Shown here: piece by piece, positions 1 through 7,620 of the stretch
Layout: each line of letters opens with the position of its first letter
Numbering within the stretch: position 1 is the first letter of the stretch
Assembly: GCA_905208975.1 (NCBI GenBank)
Contig: CAJLRE010000016.1
Span: forward strand, 1 to 30,536
From: an uncultured Collinsella sp.
GTDB lineage: Bacteria > Actinomycetota > Coriobacteriia > Coriobacteriales > Coriobacteriaceae
DNA length: 30,536 nucleotides
Direction: 5' to 3'
Notes under the pieces: model-generated
The model's input: only the letters and a program-made list of their open reading frames with translations
Told to the model about the DNA's origin: nothing
The model's database searches: none
Made by a program: the position numbers and the translations under genes

Positions 1-1143
1 ATCGACACCGTCGGCATCGGCAACATCGAGAACTGGGATGCCGATCCCTATGAGGGCTACGAGACCGACGAGATCATCTACGGCCGCGGCGGCTCCGACC
101 AGGAGGGCGGCATGGCTTCTGCTACCTACGCTGCCAAGATGATGAAGGACATGGGCCTCATCCCCGAGGGCTACAAGATCATGGTCGTCGGCACCGTCCA
201 GGAAGAGGACTGCGACGGCATGTGCTGGCAGTACATCTACAACAAGGACGGCATTAAGCCCGAGTTCGTCATTTCCACCGAGCCCACCGACGGCGGCATC
301 TATCGCGGTCACCGCGGCCGCATGGAGATCCGCGTCGACGTTCACGGCACCTCCTGCCACGGCTCCGCTCCCGACCGCGGCGACAACGCCATCTACAAGA
401 TGGCCGACATCATCGCCGACGTCCGCGCCCTCAACAACAACGGCTGTGACGAGTCGACCGACATCAAGGGCCTCGTCAAGATGCTCGACCCCAAGTACAA
501 CCCCGAGCACTTCGAGGACGCCCGCTTCCTGGGCCGCGGCACCTGCACCGTCAGCCAGATCTTCTACACCAGCCCCAGCCGCTGCGCTGTCGCTGACTCC
601 TGCGCCATCTCCATCGACCGTCGCATGACCGCCGGTGAGACCTGGGAGTCCTGCCTGGACGAGATCCGTAACCTGCCGGCCGCCAAGAAGTACGGCGACG
701 ACGTGAAGGTCTCCATGTACATGTACGACCGTCCGTCCTGGACCGGCGAGGTCTACGAGACCGAGGCTTACTTCCCCACGTGGATCAACAAGGAGACCGC
801 TCCGCACGTCAAGGCCCTCGTCGACGCCCACAAGGCCATGTTCGGTGACGAGCGCATCGGCTGCGAGCCCAGCATGGACAAGCGCACCGGTCGCCCGCTG
901 TGCGACAAGTGGACCTTCTCCACGAACTGCGTTTCCATCCAGGGCCGCTATGGCATCCCCTGCGTCGGCTTCGGCCCGGGTGCCGAGTCTCAGGCTCACG
1001 CTCCCAACGAGGTCACCTACAAGGACGACCTGGTCACCGCTGCCGCCATGTATGTGGCTGCCCTGAACCTCTACGATCCGAGCCAGGCCGATGGCGACGC
1101 CACCGTGTTCCGCGCCGGTCTGACCAACAACAAGATCGATTAG
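1..1143 (+). CDS. ygeY: YgeY-type M20 metallohydrolase, 5' partial
   Basis: The reading frame is open from base 1, so the start lies upstream; 380 codons remain of a family usually a little over 400 residues long. M20 (ArgE/DapE/peptidase T-like) signatures are clear. The metal-ligand Asp-Thr-Val stands at the very beginning, GRGGSDQEGG with its bridging Asp lies near residues 28-37, and a Glu-Glu-Asp (general base plus metal ligand) lies near 68-70. A dimerisation domain follows (RGHRGRMEIRVDVHGTSCHG), and a late His ligand stands in ESQAHAPNE. The GRG..DQEGG form and the neighbour ygeW place it in the YgeY group, a hydrolase linked to selenium-dependent molybdenum hydroxylase and anaerobic purine-degradation loci. 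Its exact substrate is not known from sequence; acyl-amino acid or ureido-type bonds are an inference. A GC-rich hairpin follows the stop. Confidence 0.9.
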   Translation: MDTVGIGNIENWDADPYEGYETDEIIYGRGGSDQEGGMASATYAAKMMKDMGLIPEGYKIMVVGTVQEEDCDGMCWQYIYNKDGIKPEFVISTEPTDGGIYRGHRGRMEIRVDVHGTSCHGSAPDRGDNAIYKMADIIADVRALNNNGCDESTDIKGLVKMLDPKYNPEHFEDARFLGRGTCTVSQIFYTSPSRCAVADSCAISIDRRMTAGETWESCLDEIRNLPAAKKYGDDVKVSMYMYDRPSWTGEVYETEAYFPTWINKETAPHVKALVDAHKAMFGDERIGCEPSMDKRTGRPLCDKWTFSTNCVSIQGRYGIPCVGFGPGAESQAHAPNEVTYKDDLVTAAAMYVAALNLYDPSQADGDATVFRAGLTNNKID

Positions 1144-1165
1144 TCCCATTCCTCGATCTTGTTGA

Positions 1166-1190
1166 GCCGGGGACAGCTCGTGTCCCCGGC
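1166..1190 (+). terminator. Terminator-like hairpin after ygeY
   Basis: A perfect 10-bp stem (GCCGGGGACA / TGTCCCCGGC) with a 5-nt loop lies 22 bases after the ygeY stop. No T-tract follows, so it may be a 3'-end-stabilising hairpin, a weak terminator or a REP-like element rather than a classical intrinsic terminator. Its GGGGACA core resembles the repeats near 27577 and 27638. Confidence 0.45.
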
Positions 1191-1198
1191 ACCCCCTG

Positions 1199-1226
1199 TT
1201 GACTTGGGGCCCGCGGTCGTTATCTC
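1199..1226 (+). promoter_or_regulatory. Candidate sigma70-type promoter for ygeW
   Basis: TTGACT (1199-1204, five of six to consensus) is followed 16 bases later by TATCTC (1221-1226, weak). Transcription from here would give a leader of about 110 nt that contains the hairpin at 1262-1301. This comes from motif matching only. Confidence 0.3.
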
Positions 1227-1261
1227 CCATGTTTCCTCGACGGTAGCGGGTCCTCGTCATA

Positions 1262-1301
1262 GTGCTCTGCATGTTCTAGCCACACGCGCATGCCGGAGCA
1301 C
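1262..1301 (+). promoter_or_regulatory. Leader hairpin upstream of ygeW
   Basis: GTGCTC plus GCATG (1262-1273) pairs with CATGC plus GAGCAC (1289-1301), giving an interrupted 11-bp stem with a 15-nt loop. It sits about 45 bases ahead of the ygeW start and has no T-tract. It could be a regulatory or mRNA-stability element. I do not recognise it as a known riboswitch. Confidence 0.4.
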
Positions 1302-1344
1302 ATCTACTCATTGCAATCGTTTCATCTTTGGAAAGGATATTTAC

Positions 1345-2547
1345 ATGGACGCCAAGTTTACCGAGCTCGTCGAGCAGCTGAACGGCCTCGATTTTAAGGG
1401 CATGTACGGCAGCGACTTCCTGCACACCTGGGATAAGACCACCGATGAGCTCAAGGCGCTCTACATCGTCGCCGACGCCCTGCGCGAGCTGCGCGAGAAC
1501 AACGTTTCGTCCAAGATCTTCGATTCGGGTCTGGCCGTCTCCCTGTTCCGTGACAACTCCACCCGTACGCGCTTCTCCTTCTCCAAGGCCGCTAACCTGC
1601 TCGGCCTTGAGCTGCAGGACCTGGACGAGAAGAAGTCCCAGATCGCTCACGGCGAGACCGTCCGCGAGACCGCTACCATGATCTCCTTCATGGCCGACGT
1701 CATCGGCATCCGCGACGACATGTACATCGGCAAGGGCGACGCCTACATGGCCGAGGTCTCCGAGTCTGTCCAGCAGGCCTACGAGGACGGCGTTCTGGAT
1801 CACCGTCCCACGCTCATCTCTCTGCAGTCCGATTCCGACCACCCCACGCAGTCCTCTGCCGACATGCTTTACCTCATCAACGAGTTTGGCGGCCTCGAGA
1901 ACCTCAAGGGCAAGAAGGTTGCCGTTACCTGGGCCTACTCGCCCTCTTACGGCAAGCCGCTGTCCTGCCCGCAGTCGCTGATCAGCCTGCTGCCCCGCTT
2001 TGGCATGGACGTCACCCTGGCCCACCCCGAGGGCTACGACCTCATGCCCGAGGTCGTCGAGCGCGCCAAGGGCTATGCCGCCGAGTCCGGCACCACCTTT
2101 AAGCAGGTCAACACCATGGCCGAGGCCTTCGAGGGCGCCGACATCGTGATCCCCAAGAGCTGGGCTCCGTTTGCCGCCATGGAGAAGCGTACCAACCTGT
2201 ACGCCGAGGGCGACGACGCCGGCATCGCAGCGCTCGAGAAGGAGCTGCTCGCTCAGAACGCCACCCATCAGGACTGGTGCTCCACGACCGAGCTCATGGA
2301 GAAGACCGCCAACGGCCAGGACACCATCTTTATGCACCCGCTGCCCGCCGACATCTCCGGTGTCTCCTGCGAGCACGGCGAGGTCAACGCCGACGTCTTT
2401 GACATGCACCGCGTGGGCATGTACAAGGAGGCCAGCTACAAGCCGTACGCCATCGCAGCCATGATGTTCCTGCAGAAGGTTGCCGATCCCGCCGCTACCC
2501 TCAAGGCCCTCGACGAGCGCAACACCGCCCGTTGGTTCCAGGCCTAA
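1345..2547 (+). CDS. ygeW: Knotted carbamoyltransferase YgeW
   Basis: This 400-residue protein belongs to the aspartate/ornithine carbamoyltransferase superfamily, close in length to E. coli YgeW. The carbamoyl-phosphate motif STRTR is present near residue 75 (within FRDNSTRTRFSFSKAANLLG), and the HPLP motif lies near residue 333 (FMHPLPADISGVSCEHGEV). A start at 1345 is preferred over an upstream in-frame GTG/TTG because GGAAAGGA lies at 1330-1337, about 7 bases ahead, and the N-terminus then matches the family. The family name 'knotted carbamoyltransferase YgeW' reflects the fold; the physiological substrate is unsettled. In anaerobic purine-degradation clusters it is thought to act on a ureido intermediate in the catabolic direction, yielding carbamoyl phosphate. 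It lies between the ygeY-type hydrolase and the MocA-like/hydantoinase pair, with a terminator after it. Confidence 0.93.
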   Translation: MDAKFTELVEQLNGLDFKGMYGSDFLHTWDKTTDELKALYIVADALRELRENNVSSKIFDSGLAVSLFRDNSTRTRFSFSKAANLLGLELQDLDEKKSQIAHGETVRETATMISFMADVIGIRDDMYIGKGDAYMAEVSESVQQAYEDGVLDHRPTLISLQSDSDHPTQSSADMLYLINEFGGLENLKGKKVAVTWAYSPSYGKPLSCPQSLISLLPRFGMDVTLAHPEGYDLMPEVVERAKGYAAESGTTFKQVNTMAEAFEGADIVIPKSWAPFAAMEKRTNLYAEGDDAGIAALEKELLAQNATHQDWCSTTELMEKTANGQDTIFMHPLPADISGVSCEHGEVNADVFDMHRVGMYKEASYKPYAIAAMMFLQKVADPAATLKALDERNTARWFQA

Positions 2548-2570
2548 AGCCGCGCTGAGGTAAGCCATGT

Positions 2571-2609
2571 AAAGGGGGCGCTCTGCCAACCGGCGGGGTG
2601 CCCCTTTTT
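2571..2609 (+). terminator. Intrinsic terminator after ygeW
   Basis: AAAGGGGGC (2571-2579) pairs with GCCCCTTT, with one G unpaired, and the right arm runs directly into five Ts (2605-2609). It lies 24 bases downstream of the ygeW stop. The following gene would therefore need its own promoter or readthrough. Confidence 0.6.
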
Positions 2610-2697
2610 GCATCGTGGGCGTGCGGGATAAGCGCTTTCGATGTAGATGCCCCGCGACGCGAGTTATGGGTACGATGGTTTCAGGGGAGGTATCGCC

Positions 2698-3312
2698 ATG
2701 AAACTTGGTTGCGTCATTATGGCTTCGGGCGAGGGCAAGCGATTTGGCTCTAACAAGATGCTCGCCGATATCTATGGCGAGCCGCTGATTGCCCGGACCA
2801 TTGATTCGGTTCCCCGGGGCTTTGACGTCGTGGTTTCGACGCGTTGGCCCGAGGCCGCTCAGATTTGTGATGACAAGCATTGCCCGTGCGTGCTGCACGA
2901 TGGCGAGCTGCGCAGCGAAAGCGTCCGTGCGGGCCTTTCGTGGGGAGTCGAACGCAACTGGAAAGGTTGCCTCTTTTTGCCGGGTGACCAGCCGCTCGTG
3001 AGTTCGGATTCTTTTGAGGCTATGGTTCGTGCATTTGACGAGCGTGGCCGCAGGCATCCGGTGCGTCTTGCGTGCAACGGTGAGCCTTCGAGCCCGGTGC
3101 TCTTTCCGGCGGAACTGTTCGATGCACTTATGTGTCTTGAGGGTAAGGACGGCGGCGGTTCGATTCTCAAGGACCGTACCGACGTGGTGCTGGTCGAGGC
3201 GCGTGCCTACGAGCTGTGGGACGTCGATACCGTCAAGGGACAGCGACGCATAACGGAGCATATCGCCGCCTGCTCGTATTTTGATCGCGTGGCCAACTGC
3301 ATCAATCAATAA
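2698..3312 (+). CDS. mocA: MobA/MocA-like nucleotidyltransferase of the Se-molybdenum hydroxylase system
   Basis: This 204-residue GT-A-fold NTP transferase would be expected to add CMP (or a similar nucleotide) to molybdopterin-Mo for a molybdenum hydroxylase. The N-terminal nucleotide-binding loop is visible as MASGEGKRFGSNKML (8-22), a variant of the GxGxRxxxxK pattern. The metal-binding region PGDQPLV is at 95-101. A start at 2698 is chosen because AGGGGAGG (2683-2690) lies 7 bases ahead; an in-frame ATG at 2647 has no such site. The gene is followed 9 bases later by the hydantoinase, so the two are probably co-transcribed. The E. coli counterpart in the same gene neighbourhood is YgfJ/MocA (192 aa). 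Cytidylyl versus guanylyl specificity is an inference from context. Confidence 0.82.
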   Translation: MKLGCVIMASGEGKRFGSNKMLADIYGEPLIARTIDSVPRGFDVVVSTRWPEAAQICDDKHCPCVLHDGELRSESVRAGLSWGVERNWKGCLFLPGDQPLVSSDSFEAMVRAFDERGRRHPVRLACNGEPSSPVLFPAELFDALMCLEGKDGGGSILKDRTDVVLVEARAYELWDVDTVKGQRRITEHIAACSYFDRVANCINQ

Positions 3313-3321
3313 GGAGCAATT

Positions 3322-4689
3322 ATGATCATCATCAAAAACGGCGCGCTCGTGACGCCCCAGGGGCTTCGCCGCGCCGATCTTGCCATGGAGGGCGACAAGA
3401 TTGTGCGGATTGCCGCGGCAATCGAGCCGGCCGAGGGCGATACCGTCGAGGATGCCGCGGGCTGCTGGGTGTTTCCCGGCTTTATCGACGGCCACACGCA
3501 CATGCAGTGCTGGACTGGCATGGATTGGACGGCCGATAGCTTTGAGACCGGTACGCGTGCGGCTGCCTGCGGCGGCACGACGACCATCGTGGACTACGCG
3601 ACAGCCGATCGCGGCGTGACCATGCCCGATGCCTTGGCCGAGTGGCATCGCCGCGCCGACGGAACCTGCACGGCCAACTACGCCTTCCATATGGCGCTTG
3701 CCGAGTGGAATGAGCGCAATCGCGCCGATCTTTCGGCCATGCGCGAGGCGGGCGTATCGTCGTTCAAGACCTACTTTGCCTATGACCACCTGCGCTTGGA
3801 CGATGCCGAGACGCTCGAGGTGCTGGAGGAGCTCAAGCGCGTAGGCGGTATCCTGTGCGTGCATTGCGAGAACGGCACGCTCGTGAACGAGCTGCAGAAG
3901 CGCGTGTTTGAGCAGGGTATCCACGGGCCCGAGGGCCATGCGCTCAGCCGTCCGGATGTGTGTGAGGCCGAGGCCGTGAGCCGCCTGCTGTATCTGGCGC
4001 ACTTGGCCGGGGATGCTCCGGTCAACGTGGTGCACCTTTCGACCAAGCTGGGGCTCGAGGCCATTCGCGCTGCCAAGACGCGCGGGCAGAAGAGCATCTA
4101 TGTCGAGACCTGCCCTCAGTATCTGATGCTCGACGATACCTGCTATCTGGAGCAGGGCGAGGACGGCTTTGCGGGCGCCAAGTATGTGATGAGCCCGCCG
4201 CTGCGCCATGCGGGTGACCGTGCGGCACTGCGCGAGGCGCTTGTGGCTGGCGAGATCGATACGATTGCGACCGACCACTGCAGCTTTAACCTGCACGGGC
4301 AAAAGGACCGCGGGCGCGATGACTTCCGCGCGATTCCCAACGGCGGGCCCGGTGTGGAGCATCGCCCCGTCGCGATCGCTACGAGTTTTGAGGGACAGCT
4401 GGGCCCCGAGGATCTGTGCCGCTTGATGAGCGAGAACCCGGCGCGCGTCTTTGGCATGTATCCGCGCAAGGGCTGTCTTGCCGAGGACTCCGATGCCGAC
4501 GTGTGCGTGTGGGATCCCAAGGCGCGCTGGACGATTAGCGCCGCGACGCAGCATCAGGCTGTGGACTATACGCCGCTCGAGGGCTTTGAGGCACATGGCC
4601 GCGCCAAGGCCGTCTTCGTCAACGGCGTGCTGGCCGCGTGCGACGGCGAGCCCACCGGAGCCCAACCCGGCCGCTACGTGCCCCGCTAA
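3322..4689 (+). CDS. hyuA: Dihydropyrimidinase/hydantoinase (HyuA/YgeZ type)
   Basis: A 455-residue amidohydrolase of the cyclic amidase group (E. coli HyuA/YgeZ is 461 aa). All binuclear zinc-site elements are visible: HxH at His58/His60 (DGHTHM), the lysine to be carboxylated at Lys149 (SSFKTYF), His181 (VHCENG), His238 (VVHLST) and the catalytic Asp318 (ATDHCSF). It should hydrolyse cyclic ureides such as hydantoins or dihydropyrimidines. Here a purine-ring breakdown intermediate is plausible, since ygeY, ygeW and xdhC are neighbours. AAGGAG (3311-3316) lies 5 bases from the ATG. The gene runs convergent to yqeC, with a long palindrome between them. Confidence 0.9.
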   Translation: MIIIKNGALVTPQGLRRADLAMEGDKIVRIAAAIEPAEGDTVEDAAGCWVFPGFIDGHTHMQCWTGMDWTADSFETGTRAAACGGTTTIVDYATADRGVTMPDALAEWHRRADGTCTANYAFHMALAEWNERNRADLSAMREAGVSSFKTYFAYDHLRLDDAETLEVLEELKRVGGILCVHCENGTLVNELQKRVFEQGIHGPEGHALSRPDVCEAEAVSRLLYLAHLAGDAPVNVVHLSTKLGLEAIRAAKTRGQKSIYVETCPQYLMLDDTCYLEQGEDGFAGAKYVMSPPLRHAGDRAALREALVAGEIDTIATDHCSFNLHGQKDRGRDDFRAIPNGGPGVEHRPVAIATSFEGQLGPEDLCRLMSENPARVFGMYPRKGCLAEDSDADVCVWDPKARWTISAATQHQAVDYTPLEGFEAHGRAKAVFVNGVLAACDGEPTGAQPGRYVPR

Positions 4690-4694
4690 TGGGG

Positions 4695-4711
4695 GGGGGT
4701 GCCGGACCCCC
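4695..4711. other. G-run/C-run mini-hairpin at convergent gene ends
   Basis: A run of nine Gs (4691-4699) just after the hyuA stop forms GGGGGT / ACCCCC with a 5-nt loop. No T-tract follows. It may help end transcription together with the larger palindrome immediately downstream. Confidence 0.4.
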
Positions 4712-4716
4712 TCCGC

Positions 4717-4783
4717 AGTTGCGGTGAAATAGTTCCTGTTTAGCCGCTAAATAGGTCGTTTCAGGAACTATTCCACCGCAACT
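4717..4783. repeat. Long palindromic intergenic element, copy 1
   Basis: Two 22-nt arms (4717-4738 and 4762-4783) are inverted complements with one A-C mismatch. The outer ends read AGTTGCGGTGAAATAG and its complement. The interior contains a further small hairpin, TTTAGC-C-GCTAAA (4739-4751). It lies between the convergent hyuA and yqeC genes. A second copy with the same outer ends and a different but still self-complementary inner arm lies at 8948-9014, so this is a dispersed element rather than a simple terminator. No T-tract is present on either strand. Confidence 0.85.
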
Positions 4784-4808
4784 TATAGGCCTGCTGGGGC
4801 AGCGCCGG

Positions 4809-5543
4809 CTATTTGAGGCTGGTGGCGACGATGGGGCGGCTGAGGGCAGTCTCAAAGCGGCTTGCCACGGCCGGGTCGGCAAACGTGTCGACTTGGTTGA
4901 GCATGATGCGGGCATTGTTGAGGTTCAGCATCCGCAGTTCGGCATTGAGCACCATGGCGACGCGCTCGGGCGTGGCGATATCGGTGAGCTCGCAGCCGCA
5001 ACGCTCGCAAAAGAGCTCGGGGCGGTGGACGGCTTCGTTGATGGGCTTGCCGAGCCCCGAGGCGCCGACGATCCAGACGATGTTGGCCGTGCCAGAGGGA
5101 ATCACCGGCTCCCAGGCGGCGTGGGCCTTGAGCGGGAGCCGCTTGCTGCCATCTGCCTCGGCCAACACATAGTCAAAGCGCTGCGCCAGCTCGTCGAGTG
5201 GCTCGGCAGGGGAGGAGAGCTTACCCGTCTCGGGGTCCAAGACGCCTGCTTGGCAGATGCTTCCCCGCACAAGCCCCGAGCAGGCCTCGCAGGTGCAGCC
5301 TGGGGCGTGCAAGGCACCTGGCTTCCAGGGCGCGGCGTCCAGGCGACGGCTCGACCCATCCCATGGCACGCCGGCGACGGGAAACATGTGCGTGGTGGTA
5401 CAGAGGAGCACGCGGCCGCCAGCGCGCATGAGCTCGAGACCCAGCGTCTTCAGCAGCGTCGACTTGCCGCCACTGCCGATAATCGCGGTAATGCCCGACT
5501 CGATCCTGAGCGCGGAGGCAAGATTGCCGCTAACCGTTTCCAT
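4809..5543 (-). CDS. yqeC: Selenium cofactor biosynthesis accessory protein YqeC
   Basis: This 244-residue protein belongs to the YqeC family found with selenium-dependent molybdenum hydroxylases. A P-loop-like GSGGKST is at residues 23-29 and is followed by a strand ending in CTTTHM (48-53). The family hallmark EADGSKRLPLKAH covers 129-141, with a downstream VHRPELF (172-178). The biochemical role is not settled; it is thought to help prepare or insert the selenium-containing molybdenum cofactor. An unusual feature is two Cys clusters: Cys83/85/88 with Cys97, and Cys179/182/184. The start at 5543 gives a normal N-terminus. The gene is divergent from yqeB across about 100 bases and convergent with hyuA. 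Confidence 0.85.
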   Translation of the reverse strand: METVSGNLASALRIESGITAIIGSGGKSTLLKTLGLELMRAGGRVLLCTTTHMFPVAGVPWDGSSRRLDAAPWKPGALHAPGCTCEACSGLVRGSICQAGVLDPETGKLSSPAEPLDELAQRFDYVLAEADGSKRLPLKAHAAWEPVIPSGTANIVWIVGASGLGKPINEAVHRPELFCERCGCELTDIATPERVAMVLNAELRMLNLNNARIMLNQVDTFADPAVASRFETALSRPIVATSLK

Positions 5544-5645
5544 CTGTTCACCGCCGTATAATACTGTGATAATAAATAATCATCAGAGTAGCGGCCGAAC
5601 CGCTTTTGCTCTGCTCAAACCGTAGCACAGGGAGGTGCCCCGGGA
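5544..5645. promoter_or_regulatory. Divergent yqeC/yqeB intergenic region
   Basis: This 102-bp AT-richer gap separates two divergent cofactor genes. It holds TATAAT at 5557-5562 on the plus strand and TATTAT-like sequence on the minus strand at the same place. No convincing -35 box is seen for either. AGGGAGG near 5629-5635 could be the yqeB ribosome binding site. The gap probably carries promoters for both genes, but their assignment is uncertain. Confidence 0.4.
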
Positions 5646-6440
5646 ATGCTCGTTTATGTTCGCGGCGCCGGCGATATCGCCACGGGCGTCGCCGCTCGCT
5701 TGGTGCGCGCCGGCGTTTCGGTCGTTATGGCCGATATCGCGGTTCCCACGTGCATCCGCCGCACAATCTGTTTTTGCGAGGCCATTCGCCTGGGCGAGGT
5801 CGAGGTCGAAGGCATTCGCGCTCGCTTGGCACGGACGCCGGCTGAGGCGCTTGAGATTACCGAGGCTGGAGACGTCGCCGTTGTGGTGGACCCTCAGGCC
5901 AAGATGCTCGGCGAGCTGAAACCCGCGGCTGTGGTCGACGCGATTTTGGCTAAGCGCAACTTGGGCACCACGCGCGACATGGCGCCTGCCGTCATCGCTG
6001 TGGGGCCGGGCTTTACCGCGCCGGTTGACTGCGACGCCGTGGTCGAGACCATGCGCGGGCATTTTCTCGGCCGTGTCATTACCCAAGGTTCGCCCCAGCC
6101 CAACACGGGCGTGCCGGGCATTATCGCCGGCTATGGCAAGGAACGTGTTATCCACAGCCCCGCCGCCGGCGTGTTTCGGTCCGACCGCGCAATCGGCGAC
6201 ATCGTGAGCGCCGGAGACGTGATTGGCTACGCGGGCGATACGCCCATGTGCACGCAGATCGATGGCTGTCTGCGCGGGCTTTTGGCGAACGGCGTGCAGG
6301 TGACTGAGGGCTTTAAATGCGCCGATGTCGACCCGCGCGGCGATGCCAGCTATATCAACTACATTTCGGACAAAGCGACGTCGGTCGGCGGCGGCGTGCT
6401 CGAGGCACTCGCTATGCTCACCGATGTCTTTAGAGGATAG
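5646..6440 (+). CDS. yqeB: Selenium-dependent molybdenum cofactor biosynthesis protein YqeB
   Basis: This 264-residue protein matches the YqeB/EF2563 family, a marker of selenium-dependent molybdenum hydroxylase systems. The N-terminal VRGAGDIATGVAARL (5-19) is a Rossmann-like glycine-rich start. Later landmarks are VIAVGPGF near residue 117, PQPNTGVPG, and a C-terminal segment resembling a lipoyl/biotinyl-type fold (SPAAGVF..GDIVSAGDVIG). The function is a maturation step of the Se-Mo enzyme; the mechanism is unknown. xdhC follows 9 bases later, so the two likely form one transcript. The structural hydroxylase genes are not in the window. Confidence 0.88.
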   Translation: MLVYVRGAGDIATGVAARLVRAGVSVVMADIAVPTCIRRTICFCEAIRLGEVEVEGIRARLARTPAEALEITEAGDVAVVVDPQAKMLGELKPAAVVDAILAKRNLGTTRDMAPAVIAVGPGFTAPVDCDAVVETMRGHFLGRVITQGSPQPNTGVPGIIAGYGKERVIHSPAAGVFRSDRAIGDIVSAGDVIGYAGDTPMCTQIDGCLRGLLANGVQVTEGFKCADVDPRGDASYINYISDKATSVGGGVLEALAMLTDVFRG

Positions 6441-6449
6441 AAGGCGGCA

Positions 6450-7493
6450 ATGGAAAAGCTCGATGTTGTGAATGCGGCGCTTGCCGCCCTGCGTGCTGGC
6501 GAGACGTGCGAGCTGGTGGTCGTGGCCGGTACGGCGGGGTCGTCCCCGCGCGGTGTGGGCGCCTGGATGGCCGTCTTTGCCGATGGCAGCCAGGCGGGCA
6601 CTATCGGCGGCGGCAAGATTGAGCTCTTTGCGCTGGATGAGGCGCGCGAGCTCCTGAGCGCGGGACAGTCGCGTCTGGTCCGCTACACCATGGGCGGCGA
6701 GAACTCCGATACCGGCATGATCTGCGGCGGAGCCATCTGCCTGTGCTATCTGCGCCTGGATGTATCGCAGGCGCCGTTGTTCCAGTCGGTTGCCGACATC
6801 TTGGCCTATCGGCGCATCGGCGACTTCGTCATCGACTTTGAGCCGTTTATCGCGAGCGTGCTCGAGGGCGATGTGGCCGAGTACCATGGCGAGGAATCGC
6901 GCCGCACCATTGCGGGCTGCCCCGGGCTTTCGCTGGTGGAGGAGGGGAGTAAGGTCACCTACACCAACGCCGCCTCCGAGATTCCCACGGCGCACATCGA
7001 GACGCTCTGCCCCGAGGGCCTGACCTATATCTTTGGCTGCGGCCACGTGGGCGCTGCGACGGCTCGCGTGCTCACGGCGGCGGGCTTTGCCGTCGTGGCT
7101 TGCGACGACCGCCCCGGCACGCTGACCCCCGATTGGGTGCCCGGTGTCTACGACCGTCGTCTGGTCGACTACAAGAGCCTGAGCAAGCAGTGCCCCATCG
7201 GCCCGCGCGACCTGGTGGTCGTCGCCACGGCGGGTCACAAGTCCGATATCGATGTGGTGATTCAGGCCATGCGCGCCAAACCCGCCTATCTGGGCTGCTT
7301 GGGCTCGCGCCGCAAGACCGCCTTTGTGCGCGCCCGCCTGGAGCAGGAGGGCTTTACGCAGGAGCAGATCGACGAGCTGCACCTGCCGATTGGTGTCGCC
7401 ATCGAGGCCGAGGACCCCGAGGAGATCGCCATCTCCATCGCCGCCGAGATGATCCACCTGCGTCGCACCAAACTCGTCCCCCGCAAGCGCTAG
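6450..7493 (+). CDS. xdhC: XdhC-family molybdenum hydroxylase maturation protein
   Basis: This 347-residue protein has the two-part XdhC/CoxI architecture. The N-terminal XdhC_CoxI domain includes GTAGSSPRGVGAWM (residues 28-41) and GTIGGGKIE (50-58). The C-terminal Rossmann domain starts with FGCGHVG at 195-201 and continues with a conserved GCLGSRRKTAF. XdhC proteins bind sulfurated or selenated molybdenum cofactor and insert it into xanthine dehydrogenase-type enzymes. Adjacency to yqeB and yqeC argues for the selenium-dependent version. The GVGAWM stretch stands where many homologues have GA.M-type sequence with a Cys; whether a cofactor-binding Cys is replaced needs an alignment. AAGGCGG (6441-6447) lies just before the ATG. 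Confidence 0.9.
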   Translation: MEKLDVVNAALAALRAGETCELVVVAGTAGSSPRGVGAWMAVFADGSQAGTIGGGKIELFALDEARELLSAGQSRLVRYTMGGENSDTGMICGGAICLCYLRLDVSQAPLFQSVADILAYRRIGDFVIDFEPFIASVLEGDVAEYHGEESRRTIAGCPGLSLVEEGSKVTYTNAASEIPTAHIETLCPEGLTYIFGCGHVGAATARVLTAAGFAVVACDDRPGTLTPDWVPGVYDRRLVDYKSLSKQCPIGPRDLVVVATAGHKSDIDVVIQAMRAKPAYLGCLGSRRKTAFVRARLEQEGFTQEQIDELHLPIGVAIEAEDPEEIAISIAAEMIHLRRTKLVPRKR

Positions 7494-7563
7494 TCGCATC
7501 CCAAATGAGCTGCCCCAGCCCTCTGCCGCATGCGGGTCAAAATGCTACCTGTGCCATATGCCC

Positions 7564-7569
7564 TATAAT
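7564..7569 (+). promoter_or_regulatory. Candidate -10 box for the permease gene
   Basis: A perfect TATAAT lies 51 bases before the permease ATG, in the 127-bp gap after xdhC. No good -35 box stands at the usual spacing. It may give the permease its own promoter besides readthrough from xdhC. Confidence 0.3.
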
Positions 7570-7620
7570 GTCCGACCGTTGAGCGGCATGGGGCCGCTGC
7601 CTAGGGTATGGGAGGCGCAA

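Noticed and set aside
1276..4665. A 1129-codon open frame on the minus strand
   Set aside because: It lies opposite ygeW, the MocA-like gene and hyuA, which have clear family motifs. Its His/Leu/Ala/Arg-rich translation is typical of the antisense of GC-rich genes, and no domain is seen.
5583..7499. A 638-codon open frame on the minus strand
   Set aside because: It is the antisense shadow of yqeB and xdhC, with a low-complexity composition and no ribosome binding site.
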